Made by a program: the position numbers and the translations under genes. From Candidatus Sumerlaeia bacterium (GTDB taxonomy: Bacteria > Sumerlaeota > Sumerlaeia > SLMS01 > JAHLLQ01), in assembly GCA_019634695.1 (NCBI GenBank), contig JAHCAW010000006.1:62001-126000 (forward strand): DNA of 64,000 nucleotides, in the 5' to 3' direction. Each line of letters begins with the position of its first letter. Within the stretch, counting starts at the first letter, position 1. Below are positions 35,148-43,840 of the stretch, piece after piece. The notes below the pieces were generated by a model, which was not told where the DNA came from, did no database searches, and saw nothing but the letters and a program-made list of their open reading frames with translations.

Positions 35148-36932
35148 ATGAACCCCGAACAGACGCCCGCCCACAACGCGGCCGACCCCAACACCCCGCA
35201 CGAGCACGACGAGCAGATGGACGCCGAACTGGCCCAGGAAATGGAACAGTTCGAGGCGATGCTGGACCAGCATCTGCCCGGTGGCTCCGAGGAAACGGTG
35301 CGCGGCGAGATCATCGACGTGCCGGTTGTTGCCGTGCGCGACGACTACGTGTTGGTGGACATCGGCGGTAAAGCCGAGGCGGCGATTCGCCTGTCGGAGT
35401 TTCCGCAGGTCGACGGCAAACCGCTGGTCGAGGTGGGTCAGGTGATCCGGGCGATGCCGGCGGGTCGGAACGACGACGGCACGCCGCGTTGGTCGCATCG
35501 CGCCGCGCGCGAGCGCGAGGCCGAGCGCGTGATCCGCGACGCGCAGGACAAGAACGCGCCCGTGCACGGCCGCGTCTCGATGGTCGTCAAGGGCGGTGTC
35601 ATGGTCGACATCGGCGTGCAGGCCTTCATGCCTGCCAGCCAGGTGGACCTGTTCAAGATTCCGGACCTGACCAGCTTGGTCGGGCAGGAGATGGACGTCT
35701 ACGTGACGGAGTTCGACGCGCGCCGCAAGCGCGCGGTCGTGTCGCGCCGGCGCGTGCTGTTCGAGCAGCGCGAGGCGGCCAAGCGCCAGATCCTCGGCGG
35801 GCTCGAGCCCGGTCAGGTCGTGCGCGGCAAGGTCAAGAACGCGCTCGACTTCGGCGTGTTCGTGGACCTCGGCGTGATCGACGGCTTCGTGCCGCGCGAG
35901 GAAGTGTCGTGGGACCGCGGCACGCACCCGGCACAGCTCGTCGCCTCGGGGCAGGAGCTCGAGGTCAAGGTCGTCAAGGTCGACATGGACAGCGGCAAGG
36001 TGACGTTGTCGCGCAAGCGCCTGGTGCCCGACCCGTGGGAGAGCATCGACGAGCGCTTCGCCGTCGGCGGCCGCGTGCGGGGCAAGGTCATCGCCGTGCA
36101 GAACTACGGCGTCTTCGTGCATCTCGAAGAGGGCGTCACGGGGATGATCCACGCGACGGACCTGAGCTGGACGCCGGGCAACAAGAAGCCGGGCGAGTTC
36201 GTCAACGTCGGCGACGACGTCGAGTGTCAGGTGCTCGAGATCAACAAGGAGACCAAGCGCATGTCGCTGGGTCTCAAGCAGCTCGAGCGCGACCCGTGGG
36301 CCGAGGCAAAGGATCGCTATCCGCGCAAGGCCGTCGTCAAGGGCGTGGTCACCTCGCTGACCAACTACGGCGCCTTCGTGCGTCTCGACGAATACATCGA
36401 GGCGATGATCCACGTGTCGGACCTCTCCTGGGAGCGCCGCATCGGCCACCCCAAGGAGATGCTCAAGGTCGGACAGGAGATCGAGGCGGTGGTGCTGAAG
36501 GTGGACGCGGCGCAGCGCCGCATCAGCCTGGGCATCAAGCAGCTTCAGGGCTCGCCGTTCGAGGCCTTCCTGAAGGAGCACCCGGTCGGCTCGATCGTCA
36601 CGGGCAAGGTGACGCGCTTCGCGCCCTTCGGCGCCTTCGTGGAACTCGCGCCCGCACTCGAGGGCCTGATCCACATCAGCCAGATCGACGACAAGCGCGT
36701 CGAGCTGCCCGAGAACGTGCTCACGGTCGGCGAGGACGTGACCTGCAAGATCGTGCGCGCCGAGGCCAAGAACCAGAAGATCAGCCTGTCGCGCAAGGAT
36801 GCGCTGCGCAAGATCGAGCGCGACAGCATCAAGGCCTACATGCGCAAGAGCGACGAGCAGAGCACGGGCCTCAACACGCTGGGCGAAGCGCTCAACCGCG
36901 CCCGCGAGGCGGCCGAGAACACGCCCGAGTAG
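35148..36932 (+). CDS. rpsA: 30S ribosomal protein S1
   Basis: 594 residues with AGGAG 10 nt before the ATG. Six S1/OB-fold repeats begin at about residues 50, 138, 222, 308, 395 and 478; typical phrases are GKVKNALDFGVFVDLGVIDGFV, GKVIAVQNYGVFVHLEEGVTGMIH and GVVTSLTNYGAFVRLDEYIEAMIH. The N-terminal 45 residues are an acidic, histidine-rich extension (PHEHDEQMDAELAQEME) that is not part of the S1 fold. It unfolds and positions mRNA on the 30S subunit. A hairpin at 36960 separates it from the convergent neighbour. Confidence 0.96.
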   Translation: MNPEQTPAHNAADPNTPHEHDEQMDAELAQEMEQFEAMLDQHLPGGSEETVRGEIIDVPVVAVRDDYVLVDIGGKAEAAIRLSEFPQVDGKPLVEVGQVIRAMPAGRNDDGTPRWSHRAAREREAERVIRDAQDKNAPVHGRVSMVVKGGVMVDIGVQAFMPASQVDLFKIPDLTSLVGQEMDVYVTEFDARRKRAVVSRRRVLFEQREAAKRQILGGLEPGQVVRGKVKNALDFGVFVDLGVIDGFVPREEVSWDRGTHPAQLVASGQELEVKVVKVDMDSGKVTLSRKRLVPDPWESIDERFAVGGRVRGKVIAVQNYGVFVHLEEGVTGMIHATDLSWTPGNKKPGEFVNVGDDVECQVLEINKETKRMSLGLKQLERDPWAEAKDRYPRKAVVKGVVTSLTNYGAFVRLDEYIEAMIHVSDLSWERRIGHPKEMLKVGQEIEAVVLKVDAAQRRISLGIKQLQGSPFEAFLKEHPVGSIVTGKVTRFAPFGAFVELAPALEGLIHISQIDDKRVELPENVLTVGEDVTCKIVRAEAKNQKISLSRKDALRKIERDSIKAYMRKSDEQSTGLNTLGEALNRAREAAENTPE

Positions 36933-36959
36933 TCGGACACTCAAGCCCCGTCATCATCT

Positions 36960-36993
36960 CCGCCCGCCGCACAGGTTCCTGTCCGGCGGGCGG
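36960..36993. terminator. Hairpin terminator between rpsA and a convergent gene
   Basis: CCGCCCGCCG (36960-36969) pairs with CGGCGGGCGG (36984-36993). After one mismatch, ACAGG pairs with CCTGT around a TT loop. No strong T-tract on either side, so efficiency is uncertain. Confidence 0.65.
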
Positions 36994-36994
36994 T

Positions 36995-38341
36995 TCAGTT
37001 CAGGTACTCGGCGCTGGCGGCCGCGGGCCGCGGAGCGCGAACCACATCGACGTGGACGGGCGCGAAGCGTTCGTCGGGCGCCTGAAAGCGCCGGTGCCAG
37101 TCGCAGGCGCGGGCCAACAGCACCTGCCGCGCAACGGCCACGCGCGCGGGTTCGGTCGTGCGCACCGTCAGTACGCGCTTGAGCACGTGCCGCGCCGCTT
37201 CCTGCGGGGCGATCTCGTCGGGTGCGCCGGCCAGCAGGTCGAGCTGCATGCCCGGCCGCTCGCCGCGGTCGAGCGCCGAACGCTGGGCCAGCGCCGCCTC
37301 GCGCGCGCGCTCGACCAACGAGTCGAACGCGCGCAGCAGCACCACCGTGCCGCTGCGGTCCAGGTCCACCGTCCACCGCACCTGCAACCAGTCGATCGCC
37401 TGCTCGTCGTCGCCGTGCCAGGTGTCGGGAAGTTCGTCGGTCACCGATGCGCGCCACGAACGATGGCGCAGCTCCTCGTCGGCGAACGCCTCGGCGAGCA
37501 CCTCGGCGTCGAACTTGCCCGCGCCCAGCAACGCGTAGCTGGCCAGGCACTCGTCCAGGATGCCGTCCTTGCCCGCCTGCGCGACGACATCGAGCAGCAA
37601 CTTGAGCGGACTGTCCTGCAGCAGGAACCACTGGCCGTGCAGCGGCCGGAAGCGGTCCTCGAGGAAGCGACGCGCGGCGGGCGCACGATTCTCGAGCGCC
37701 ATGCTGCCGAACGTCTCGTCGGCACGCGGCCCGATCTGATTCTGCTCCGCAACGCGCGCCAGATGCAGCCACTCGAAGAAGCGCGCCATGACGCCGGGCG
37801 TCAGGTCCAGCCGTCCGCCGATGCGCGTGGCCCACAACTGCGTCCAGTCGGCGAGCTCGCGGGCGCGCTGGTGCAGCGACTTGCGCGGGAAGGCCGAGAG
37901 CGATCCGCGCACGAGTGCTTGCAGGTCCAGCACCGGCAGGACGCGCACACCGAATTCCTCGTCGCTCGCCGACGTCAGCAGCACATCCTCGGACCCGATG
38001 TCGATGAGGTGCGCGCTCCGGTCGCCGAGCAGCAGCAGGTAGTCGGCAACGAGGCGTTCGTCGCGCAGCGCGCGCAGGATCGTGCGGTGTTCGCGCGCCA
38101 GGTCTTCGTAGCGTTTGAAGGCATCGTGAAGCGACGGCATGGCTCCGGGCACGGCGAGCACCAACATCGACTGCGAATCCGGGAGCGCCAAGGCCATCCA
38201 TGCCGCGCCGGCCAATCCGTCGCGTCGGCGGCTGCCCAATTCCTGCGGCCGCGTCGTCGGGCTCAGCCCCCACCCCAAGTGGCTCAGCAGCGACAGCAGG
38301 TGTCGCAAGCGGTCCTCGGGGGTGACGTTGCCCGTTTTCAT
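36995..38341 (-). CDS. Unrecognised 448-residue cytoplasmic protein
   Basis: No signal peptide, no membrane helix, no motif I can name. The N-terminal 180 residues look like an alpha/beta domain (MLVLAVPGAMPSLHDAFKRYEDL, VADYLLLLGDRSAHLIDIG), in rhythm similar to the N-terminal domains of restriction-type or phosphoesterase proteins. The middle (GGRLDLTPGVMARFFEWLHLARVAEQNQ; FLLQDSPLKLLLDVVAQAGKDGILDECL) and the C-terminal part (VLLRAFDSLVERAREAALAQRSALDRG) are helical and charged. There is no PD-(D/E)xK, methyltransferase NPPY or GTPase signature. Start uncertain: ATG at 38341 or 38416, neither with a clear ribosome site. Probably co-transcribed with the TPR protein 107 bp upstream. Confidence 0.55.
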   Translation of the reverse strand: MKTGNVTPEDRLRHLLSLLSHLGWGLSPTTRPQELGSRRRDGLAGAAWMALALPDSQSMLVLAVPGAMPSLHDAFKRYEDLAREHRTILRALRDERLVADYLLLLGDRSAHLIDIGSEDVLLTSASDEEFGVRVLPVLDLQALVRGSLSAFPRKSLHQRARELADWTQLWATRIGGRLDLTPGVMARFFEWLHLARVAEQNQIGPRADETFGSMALENRAPAARRFLEDRFRPLHGQWFLLQDSPLKLLLDVVAQAGKDGILDECLASYALLGAGKFDAEVLAEAFADEELRHRSWRASVTDELPDTWHGDDEQAIDWLQVRWTVDLDRSGTVVLLRAFDSLVERAREAALAQRSALDRGERPGMQLDLLAGAPDEIAPQEAARHVLKRVLTVRTTEPARVAVARQVLLARACDWHRRFQAPDERFAPVHVDVVRAPRPAAASAEYLN

Positions 38342-38448
38342 GCAATGGCCCACGGGAGGATTCTTCGCCCATGCGGGCGCACCAGCACCGTAGGCAAGTG
38401 CCGAACGGGAAACCACAGGAAAGTGAAGGCGCCGCCGATGATCGGCGC

Positions 38449-40320
38449 TCAGCGCATCAGGCCCAGGACGATGCCGACCACGCAGATCGTGCGGGCGATC
38501 TTGATCAGCCGGGCGGTCTCGCGGCCGTCGGGATCGTTGCGGTACTGGCCGAGAACGCCTTGGGCCACGAAGAAACCGATGATCGACGGGATGGCCGATC
38601 CGGACACCAGACTGAGGAAGGTGACAATGCCCGCGCCGCCGACCATGGCGGAGCCCAGGTTCTTGTCCTCGCGCTCGTTCTTCGGATCCATCAGAGCGCG
38701 GCGGGCGCGCTCGCGCAACTCCTCGATCGAGGGCGCGGCGGGTGACGCCGGAGGGGCGGTGCGTTGGCTATCGGGCACCTTGGGCGGCCGGGTGCGCGTG
38801 AAGACACCCTCTTCAATCGGGCTGGTATCGCCCTGACCGACGCGGCGCGGCGCCGGCGCGGTGGTGGTGTCGGGTTGCCCCACGCGGGCTTCCACCTTGG
38901 GGGGCGGCGGGGGAGGGGAAAGGGCTGGCCATGCGGGCGGGGCCTCGCGCCGGGCTTCCTCCTCGATGCGGGCGAGTTCGTTGCGGGCCGGTGCGTGGGA
39001 GGGATCCCACTCCAGCATCTTGCCCAGCAGCGCCTTGAGCTTCGGGCGGTCGTCGCGCCGGCGGTAGATGTCGGCGGCCAGCTTGGCGGTCGTCAGCGCG
39101 ATGCTGACCGAGCCGGCGGCACCGGCGACGGCGGCAAGATCCATCAACAGGTCGGCGTTCTCGCGTGCCAGCTCGACGGCCTGCCGGTGGGCGCGATGGG
39201 CGCGTTCCTCGGCGTTGGTGTGCAAGGCGGCGCGATAGGTGGCCAGCCATGACGCCGCGGCCGCGTCGTGGTGCCCGAAGTGCTCCAGTGCTGCGCTGCG
39301 CAGCTCAAGCAGCCTGCTGCTGTTGGGGAATCGGCTCAGCGCCTCATCGATCCGGGCCAGTGCCTGGGCTTCCTCTCCTTTGCGGACGAGGTCATCGAGG
39401 TCCTGTTCCCAGACTGCCCAAGGGTTGGCGGGCTCGGCCGGCGCAGGAGCTGCGGCGACGGGCGCGGGCTTGGGTGGTGCCGGGGCGACTGGTTCGGGTC
39501 GCGGGGGCTGCGGGGGGGCTTGCGCCCGAGCGGGGGGTGGCGGGGGCGCCGCAGGGCGCACGAAAGCAGGCGGCTGCGGGGGACGCGGAGCCTCGGACCG
39601 GCGAGCGGTTGGCTGCGGAGGCGGGGGTGGCGTTCCCGCGGGGGGAGGTGGCGGCGCCAGCAGGCCCGTCTGCGCCACGGGCGATCCGGTCAGCACCGGG
39701 GCGGTCGGCAGTTCCAGCGTGCGGATGCGAATCGAGGAGTCGAGCAGCTTGATCTCGTCGCGCTGCACACGCAGGTCGTTGTCCTTGCCGAGCAGCGCCT
39801 TCATCGAATCGACCTGAATGTGCACGGGCGCCAGTTGGGCCCCCAGGGCACCGCCGCGCTTGTACTGGCCGATGGGCGTGGTGATGGGAGGAACGAGCGG
39901 CTCGTGGCGGCCGATGGGGCGCGCGTTGAGTTGCTCGATGACCGAAAGGATCGTACCGATGGAGGCCGGGTTGCGCAGCCACTGGTCCCAGGCCTCGGGG
40001 CCGCTGACCACCGTGCGGCGCTCGATGCCCTGGAGGATCGTCGGGATCGCCAGCTTCATGCTGGCGAACTCGCGCCCAAAGGTCGGCGGGCGCGTCGCCA
40101 GCAGGTCGGCCGCCTTGCGGAAGGACTCCTCGGCCTTGCGCGCGTCGCGCACGGCAAGGTCCGTCTGCCCCAGCAGGAACCAGAGCTCGGGCACGTCCGG
40201 ATTCGCCTCGGCCGCGTTGCCGATCGCCATCCGCGCGAGCATGTAAGCCCGCTGCGAATACAGGCCCTTCCATTCCTCGATGACCGAGCCGAGCGGGCTG
40301 GTGGTAGCCGTCTTGCTCAT
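38449..40320 (-). CDS. TPR protein with proline-rich linker and C-terminal membrane segments
   Basis: 623 residues. Residues 20-80 look like one or two TPRs (AYMLARMAIGNAAEANPDVPELWFLLGQTDLAVRDARKAEESFRKA). A proline/alanine-rich linker at about 210-310 contains long PPPPP runs. A second TPR-like helical block (about 320-460) follows (LVRKGEEAQALARIDEALSRFPNSSRLLELRSAALEHFG). The last 70 residues carry two hydrophobic segments (GAGIVTFLSLVSGSAIPSIIGFFVAQGVLG and ICVVGIVLGLM), giving a tail-anchored layout with the TPRs in the cytoplasm. Probable role: a scaffold; partners unknown. The first of a two-gene minus-strand set with the 448-residue protein. Confidence 0.7.
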   Translation of the reverse strand: MSKTATTSPLGSVIEEWKGLYSQRAYMLARMAIGNAAEANPDVPELWFLLGQTDLAVRDARKAEESFRKAADLLATRPPTFGREFASMKLAIPTILQGIERRTVVSGPEAWDQWLRNPASIGTILSVIEQLNARPIGRHEPLVPPITTPIGQYKRGGALGAQLAPVHIQVDSMKALLGKDNDLRVQRDEIKLLDSSIRIRTLELPTAPVLTGSPVAQTGLLAPPPPPAGTPPPPPQPTARRSEAPRPPQPPAFVRPAAPPPPPARAQAPPQPPRPEPVAPAPPKPAPVAAAPAPAEPANPWAVWEQDLDDLVRKGEEAQALARIDEALSRFPNSSRLLELRSAALEHFGHHDAAAASWLATYRAALHTNAEERAHRAHRQAVELARENADLLMDLAAVAGAAGSVSIALTTAKLAADIYRRRDDRPKLKALLGKMLEWDPSHAPARNELARIEEEARREAPPAWPALSPPPPPPKVEARVGQPDTTTAPAPRRVGQGDTSPIEEGVFTRTRPPKVPDSQRTAPPASPAAPSIEELRERARRALMDPKNEREDKNLGSAMVGGAGIVTFLSLVSGSAIPSIIGFFVAQGVLGQYRNDPDGRETARLIKIARTICVVGIVLGLMR

Positions 40321-40536
40321 GGGACCTCGCATTGCGGCCGACGTTGGTGTCCGCAGCACCTACTGTCCGGCGACCGGGCTATTCAACTCCTCTAGCCGAC
40401 GCCCGGACCGCCGGGCAAGCCTACTTGACCCCTTCGGCGCACTGCGGAGCCGGTTTTTGTCTTGTCCCAGCCGGCACGGATTCCGAGCACTGGCGCCGCG
40501 CACCACTCACCCCCAAACCCCCGCAAGCGGTCCCCC

Positions 40537-41454
40537 ATGATCACCGGCACCTTCCTCGACGAAATCAGCCACGACATCCCCGACGCCAACTGGGGACGCG
40601 ACGAGTGGACGCGCGACTTCCGCGCCATGGCCGACACCGGCATCGACACCGTCATCCTGATCCGCGCCGGCTATCGCGACATCGCCACCTTCGATTCCAA
40701 GGTCCTGCGCCGCGAGCACCCCCACCTCATCGTCGCCGACGACCAGGTCGGCATGTTCCTCGACCTCGCCGAGCGCCACGGAATGACCTTCTACTTCGGC
40801 ACCTACGACTCGGGCCGCTACTGGCACAGCGGCCAGCACGACCGCGAGGCCGACCTCAACATCGCCTTCACCGAGGAGTTCATCTCGCGCTACGGCCACT
40901 GCAAGGCCTTCGGCGGCTGGTACATCAGCCACGAGATCAACTCCTTCGACGAAGGCGTCATGAAGGTCTACGAGCGCCTGGCCGGGCACCTGAAGTCCCT
41001 GCGCGACCTGCCCATCCTGATTTCCCCATACATCCGCGGCGTGAAGCAGTTCGGCGCCGAGCAGGCCATCGGCCTGAGCGAACACGAGCGCGAGTGGCGC
41101 GAAGTCTTCGCCCGCATCCGCGGCCACGTCGATATCGTCGCCTTCCAGGACGGGCACGTGGACTACGCCGTGCTGCCCGACTACCTGGCGGTCAACGCCG
41201 CCCTCGCACGCGAGCACGGCATCGCCTGCTGGTCCAACATCGAAAGCTTCGACCGCGACATGCCGATCAAGTTCCCGCCCATCGGCTGGCGCAAGATGCG
41301 CTACAAGATGCAGGCAGCCATGCGTGCCGGCGTCGACAAGCTTATCACTTTCGAGTTCTCGCACTTCATGAGCCCGAACTCGATCTACCCGGCGGCGCAC
41401 ACGCTGCACCGGCGCTACATGGAATTCAAGCGCGCCGCCGACACGGCGGTCTGA
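40537..41454 (+). CDS. DUF4434-type TIM-barrel glycoside-hydrolase-like protein
   Basis: 305 residues without a signal peptide. Begins MITGTFLDEISHDIPDANWGRDEWTRDFRAMADTGIDTVILIRAGY, the standard N-terminus of the DUF4434 family, which adopts a glycosidase-like barrel. HCKAFGGWYISHEIN and DIVAFQDGHVDY are the strands that hold acidic residues in relatives. YWHSGQHDREADL is a loop variant. Activity has not been established for the family as far as I know, and the lack of an export signal would suit intracellular oligosaccharides. It faces the TPR gene across a 216-bp divergent spacer. Confidence 0.8.
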   Translation: MITGTFLDEISHDIPDANWGRDEWTRDFRAMADTGIDTVILIRAGYRDIATFDSKVLRREHPHLIVADDQVGMFLDLAERHGMTFYFGTYDSGRYWHSGQHDREADLNIAFTEEFISRYGHCKAFGGWYISHEINSFDEGVMKVYERLAGHLKSLRDLPILISPYIRGVKQFGAEQAIGLSEHEREWREVFARIRGHVDIVAFQDGHVDYAVLPDYLAVNAALAREHGIACWSNIESFDRDMPIKFPPIGWRKMRYKMQAAMRAGVDKLITFEFSHFMSPNSIYPAAHTLHRRYMEFKRAADTAV

Positions 41455-41641
41455 CGCGTCCCCAATCCGAACCCGGAGCGTGAGCGACGAGCCCGCTCAG
41501 GCATACCGGTCGCTGCTCGCTGCCCCCAACCAATGCCGGCCGTCCCCCACGGGCTCGCAGTGGACCAGTCGCGCCGCGTCCGTTTCGCATGAGCCCCGAC
41601 AATCGGGGTCCCGCCGATACAACGCGGCAGTCGTGTGGAAA

Positions 41642-41959
41642 TCAGGGACTCGCGCGGTGGTCCAGTTCCCGGATCATGCGATCAACGACGCGGCCGAGTT
41701 CCGGAATCTGGACCGTGCATGTCAGGAAGACGATCTCGGGGTATCGGGGGAGATACTTCCCCTCAGTGACGCGGTCGAGGCGCTTGACTGCTTCGCCTAT
41801 TGCAAGCAGGACAAGGCAGATGGAATCGAGCAAGGCTTCGCCATCGGAGGTGGCGGTGAAGTCTGCGGGGGCGGCAATGCGCCGCATGCGCAAGGTGATG
41901 CGCTCGATGAGCTCGCGCAAGGCGAGCAATTGGTCCCGCAGGATATCGGCATCACACAT
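41642..41959 (-). CDS. hepT: HepT-like (DUF86) toxin, apparently lacking the HEPN active-site segment
   Basis: 105 residues. The N-terminal 75 residues fit the DUF86/HepT family (ILRDQLLALRELIERITLRMRRI..., LLDSICLVLLAIGEAVKRLDRVTEGKYLPRYPE). In relatives the YP(E/D/Q) is followed by about 22 residues containing the HEPN RNase motif (a W-x-G-x-R-[D/N]-x4-H block). Here YPE runs straight into IVFLTCTVQIPELGRVVDRMIRELDH, which corresponds to the segment after that motif. Reading across is in frame, so it looks like an in-frame internal deletion near plus-strand position 41734. The only R..H left (RELDH) is in the wrong place. An RNase function is therefore unlikely. Overlaps mntA by 8 bp. Family alignment is from memory. 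Confidence 0.75.
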   Translation of the reverse strand: MCDADILRDQLLALRELIERITLRMRRIAAPADFTATSDGEALLDSICLVLLAIGEAVKRLDRVTEGKYLPRYPEIVFLTCTVQIPELGRVVDRMIRELDHRASP

Positions 41960-42242
41960 AGACGGCCTCCCCGTCGATGCGGCGCTTGAGGCGGGGCGGC
42001 AAATCGCCCCGGTAGCGAACCAGGTCGACGGAGGCGCCCAGATGCTCTTCGAGTTCGAGCCGGAGTCCCACCATGGTCCAGAGATCGTGCGGCGGCAGGT
42101 CGATGACGACATCGATGTCGCTGTCGTCACGCGCTTCGTCGCGAGCCACGGAACCGAACAGACCGAGACGCCTGACGCTGTACTTGCGCTCGAACGCTGG
42201 CTTGCACTCGCGCAGGATGCTCAATGCTTGGTCGCGATTCAC
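41952..42242 (-). CDS. mntA: Minimal nucleotidyltransferase antitoxin (MntA-type)
   Basis: 96 residues from a GTG start with GGAGG about 8 nt upstream. Compact nucleotidyltransferase of the MNT class: LGLFGSVARDEARDDSDIDVVIDL has the GSx10DxD catalytic core, and a third acidic position lies near ASVDLVRY. In type VII toxin-antitoxin systems, MntA adds AMP groups to a tyrosine near the HEPN motif of HepT and so silences it. Here the partner HepT seems to have lost that region, so MntA may be an orphan or have other targets (inference). The frame is intact. Confidence 0.85.
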   Translation of the reverse strand: MNRDQALSILRECKPAFERKYSVRRLGLFGSVARDEARDDSDIDVVIDLPPHDLWTMVGLRLELEEHLGASVDLVRYRGDLPPRLKRRIDGEAVYV

Positions 42243-42399
42243 GCGGACACCTCCGCCATCCCCCTAATGCCTCTCGAGTGATCGGTCGACAACATGGCTT
42301 GGGGGGGCTCGTCGGATGCGGGGATGCGGCCTGTCGCTGGGAAGGCCTATGGGATTCCTCGCCGCGAGCCGCGGACGGGTCAAGGCGAAGCCCCGCGGC

Positions 42400-43191
42400 C
42401 TACAAATCCCCCAAGTCCTTGCGCACGCGTTCGATGTGGCGGGCGGCGCCGGTGAGGGGATCGACCGAGACCAGGACGCCGCACAGACGCACGTCGCGCG
42501 GCTCGGCGACGTCGAAGCGTCGCGGCCGCAGCGTCAGCAGCGCCTCGAGCACCGCCTGCCGATCCGCGCCGATCACCGACTCGTACGGCCCCGTCATCCC
42601 CGAGTCCGTGATGTAGGCCGTGCCGTGCGGCAGCACGCGCTCGTCGGCCGTCGGGATGTGGGTGTGGGTGCCGACGACGGCGGTGGCGCGACCGTCGAGA
42701 TACCACCCCATGGCGACCTTCTCGCTGGTGGTCTCGGCGTGGAAGTCGACGAACAGGATCGCCGTGCGCTCGCGCATCTCGTCCAGCACGCGGTCGGCGG
42801 CGCGATAGGGGTCGTCGAAGTTTTCCATGAAGGCGCGGCCGCACAGGTTCAGCACTCCGATGGGAAAGCCGGCGGCGGTGTTGAAGACTCCCCAGCCCTG
42901 GCCGGGCGTGCCCGGCGGAAAGTTCTCGGGCCGCAGCAGGCGCGGCTCGGCATCGAAGACGGCGTTGGAGTCGCGCTGGTAGAAGCTGTGATTGCCGCCG
43001 GTCAGCACATCGACGCCGCGGCCCAGCAGTTCCTCGACGATCTTGGCGGTGACGCCCTTGCCACCGGCCGAGTTCTCGCAGTTGGCGATCACGACATCGA
43101 CGGCATGCTCGCGGCGCAAATCGGGCAGGGCCTTGCGGACGGCCTCGCGGCCGGGCCGGCCGTAAATGTCGCCGATGAAGAGGATGTTCAT
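42400..43191 (-). CDS. ymdB: YmdB-type metallophosphoesterase (TIGR00282)
   Basis: 263 residues, full length. All metal ligands are visible: MNILFIGDIYGRPGR, ANCENSAGGKG (N and E), TGGNHSFYQ, FVDFHAETTSEKVAMGWYLDGR and VGTHTHIPTADERVLPHGTAYITDSGMTGP. Members of this family cleave 2',3'-cyclic nucleotides with two metal ions, and affect biofilm and motility in Bacillus. Cytoplasmic. It follows a 107-residue hypothetical gene by 23 bp, which suggests co-transcription. Confidence 0.92.
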   Translation of the reverse strand: MNILFIGDIYGRPGREAVRKALPDLRREHAVDVVIANCENSAGGKGVTAKIVEELLGRGVDVLTGGNHSFYQRDSNAVFDAEPRLLRPENFPPGTPGQGWGVFNTAAGFPIGVLNLCGRAFMENFDDPYRAADRVLDEMRERTAILFVDFHAETTSEKVAMGWYLDGRATAVVGTHTHIPTADERVLPHGTAYITDSGMTGPYESVIGADRQAVLEALLTLRPRRFDVAEPRDVRLCGVLVSVDPLTGAARHIERVRKDLGDL

Positions 43192-43214
43192 GCGAGGGCG
43201 TCCCTTTGGAGTGG

Positions 43215-43538
43215 TCAGGCGCGCGGCAGCACAACGCCGCCGGCGTCGGTCTCGATCCAGCGCGTGCGGGCTTCGTCGCGGCTTTCGAAGTAGCGGGCCG
43301 CCGCGCCGGGCGCCAGCGGGGCGAGCGCGGCCGGTTGTCCCGCCGCCGCTTCGTAGAATTGGAGCGAGTACGGACCGGGCGGGTCTTTCATGACGAAGGC
43401 CACGCGATGGAACCGGGGGCCGTCGGGCGGCACCGGTGTGACCGAGTGGATCTCAATGGCGCGGGGGCGCAGCCCGGCCCGGGCGACCTCGATGAGGCGC
43501 CGACGGCGGGCGGGAAACAGGCGGTCCAACAAGGGCAT
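43215..43538 (-). CDS. Small hypothetical protein upstream of ymdB
   Basis: 107 residues, unrecognised. Basic N-terminus (RLFPARRRRLIEVARAGL), a single small beta-rich domain (FHRVAFVMKDPPGPYSLQFYEAAAG) and no signal peptide. AAGG lies 9 nt before the ATG. The 23-bp gap to ymdB argues that it is a real gene. No function is proposed. Confidence 0.55.
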   Translation of the reverse strand: MPLLDRLFPARRRRLIEVARAGLRPRAIEIHSVTPVPPDGPRFHRVAFVMKDPPGPYSLQFYEAAAGQPAALAPLAPGAAARYFESRDEARTRWIETDAGGVVLPRA

Positions 43539-43840
43539 GGCGGGGTACCTTGGGCTGCTCGGGGCCAGGCGCGTGGGGTGCCCAACGGTGGGCGGACGCG
43601 GGGTGGGGGAGCAAGTCCCGTGCTGGCCGGACAGGCGGGATGAACGCTTGATACTAAATGAAGTTACTAAAATGGCTCACTTGGCCTTGACAGGAGGCGT
43701 CCGGAGGTGGGTAGGCTCGCTGCCTCACAGGGTTGTGATGGATCCCGCCCCGGCGGGCCTTATTCTCTCAGCTCTGGGAAACCCCACGGCCGCGACGCGC
43801 CTTCCCCCGAGTCGGTCGGCGGCATCCGGAGAGACCCCTC
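43539..43840. other. 302-bp gene-free region upstream of the prepilin
   Basis: It lies between a minus-strand small gene and the plus-strand prepilin. Locally AT-rich at 43651-43675, with a candidate promoter at 43687-43717. Otherwise nothing recognisable. Confidence 0.55.
43687..43717 (+). promoter_or_regulatory. Candidate promoter for the first prepilin gene
   Basis: TTGACA at 43687-43692 and TAGGCT at 43712-43717, with a long 19-bp spacer. An AT-rich stretch lies directly upstream, an unusual composition here. A weaker -10 match makes this provisional. Confidence 0.35.

Noticed and set aside
41642-41959. An active HepT-MntA toxin-antitoxin module
   Set aside because: MntA is intact, but the HEPN R-x4-6-H segment of HepT seems to be deleted, so I list it as a finding, not as a working toxin.
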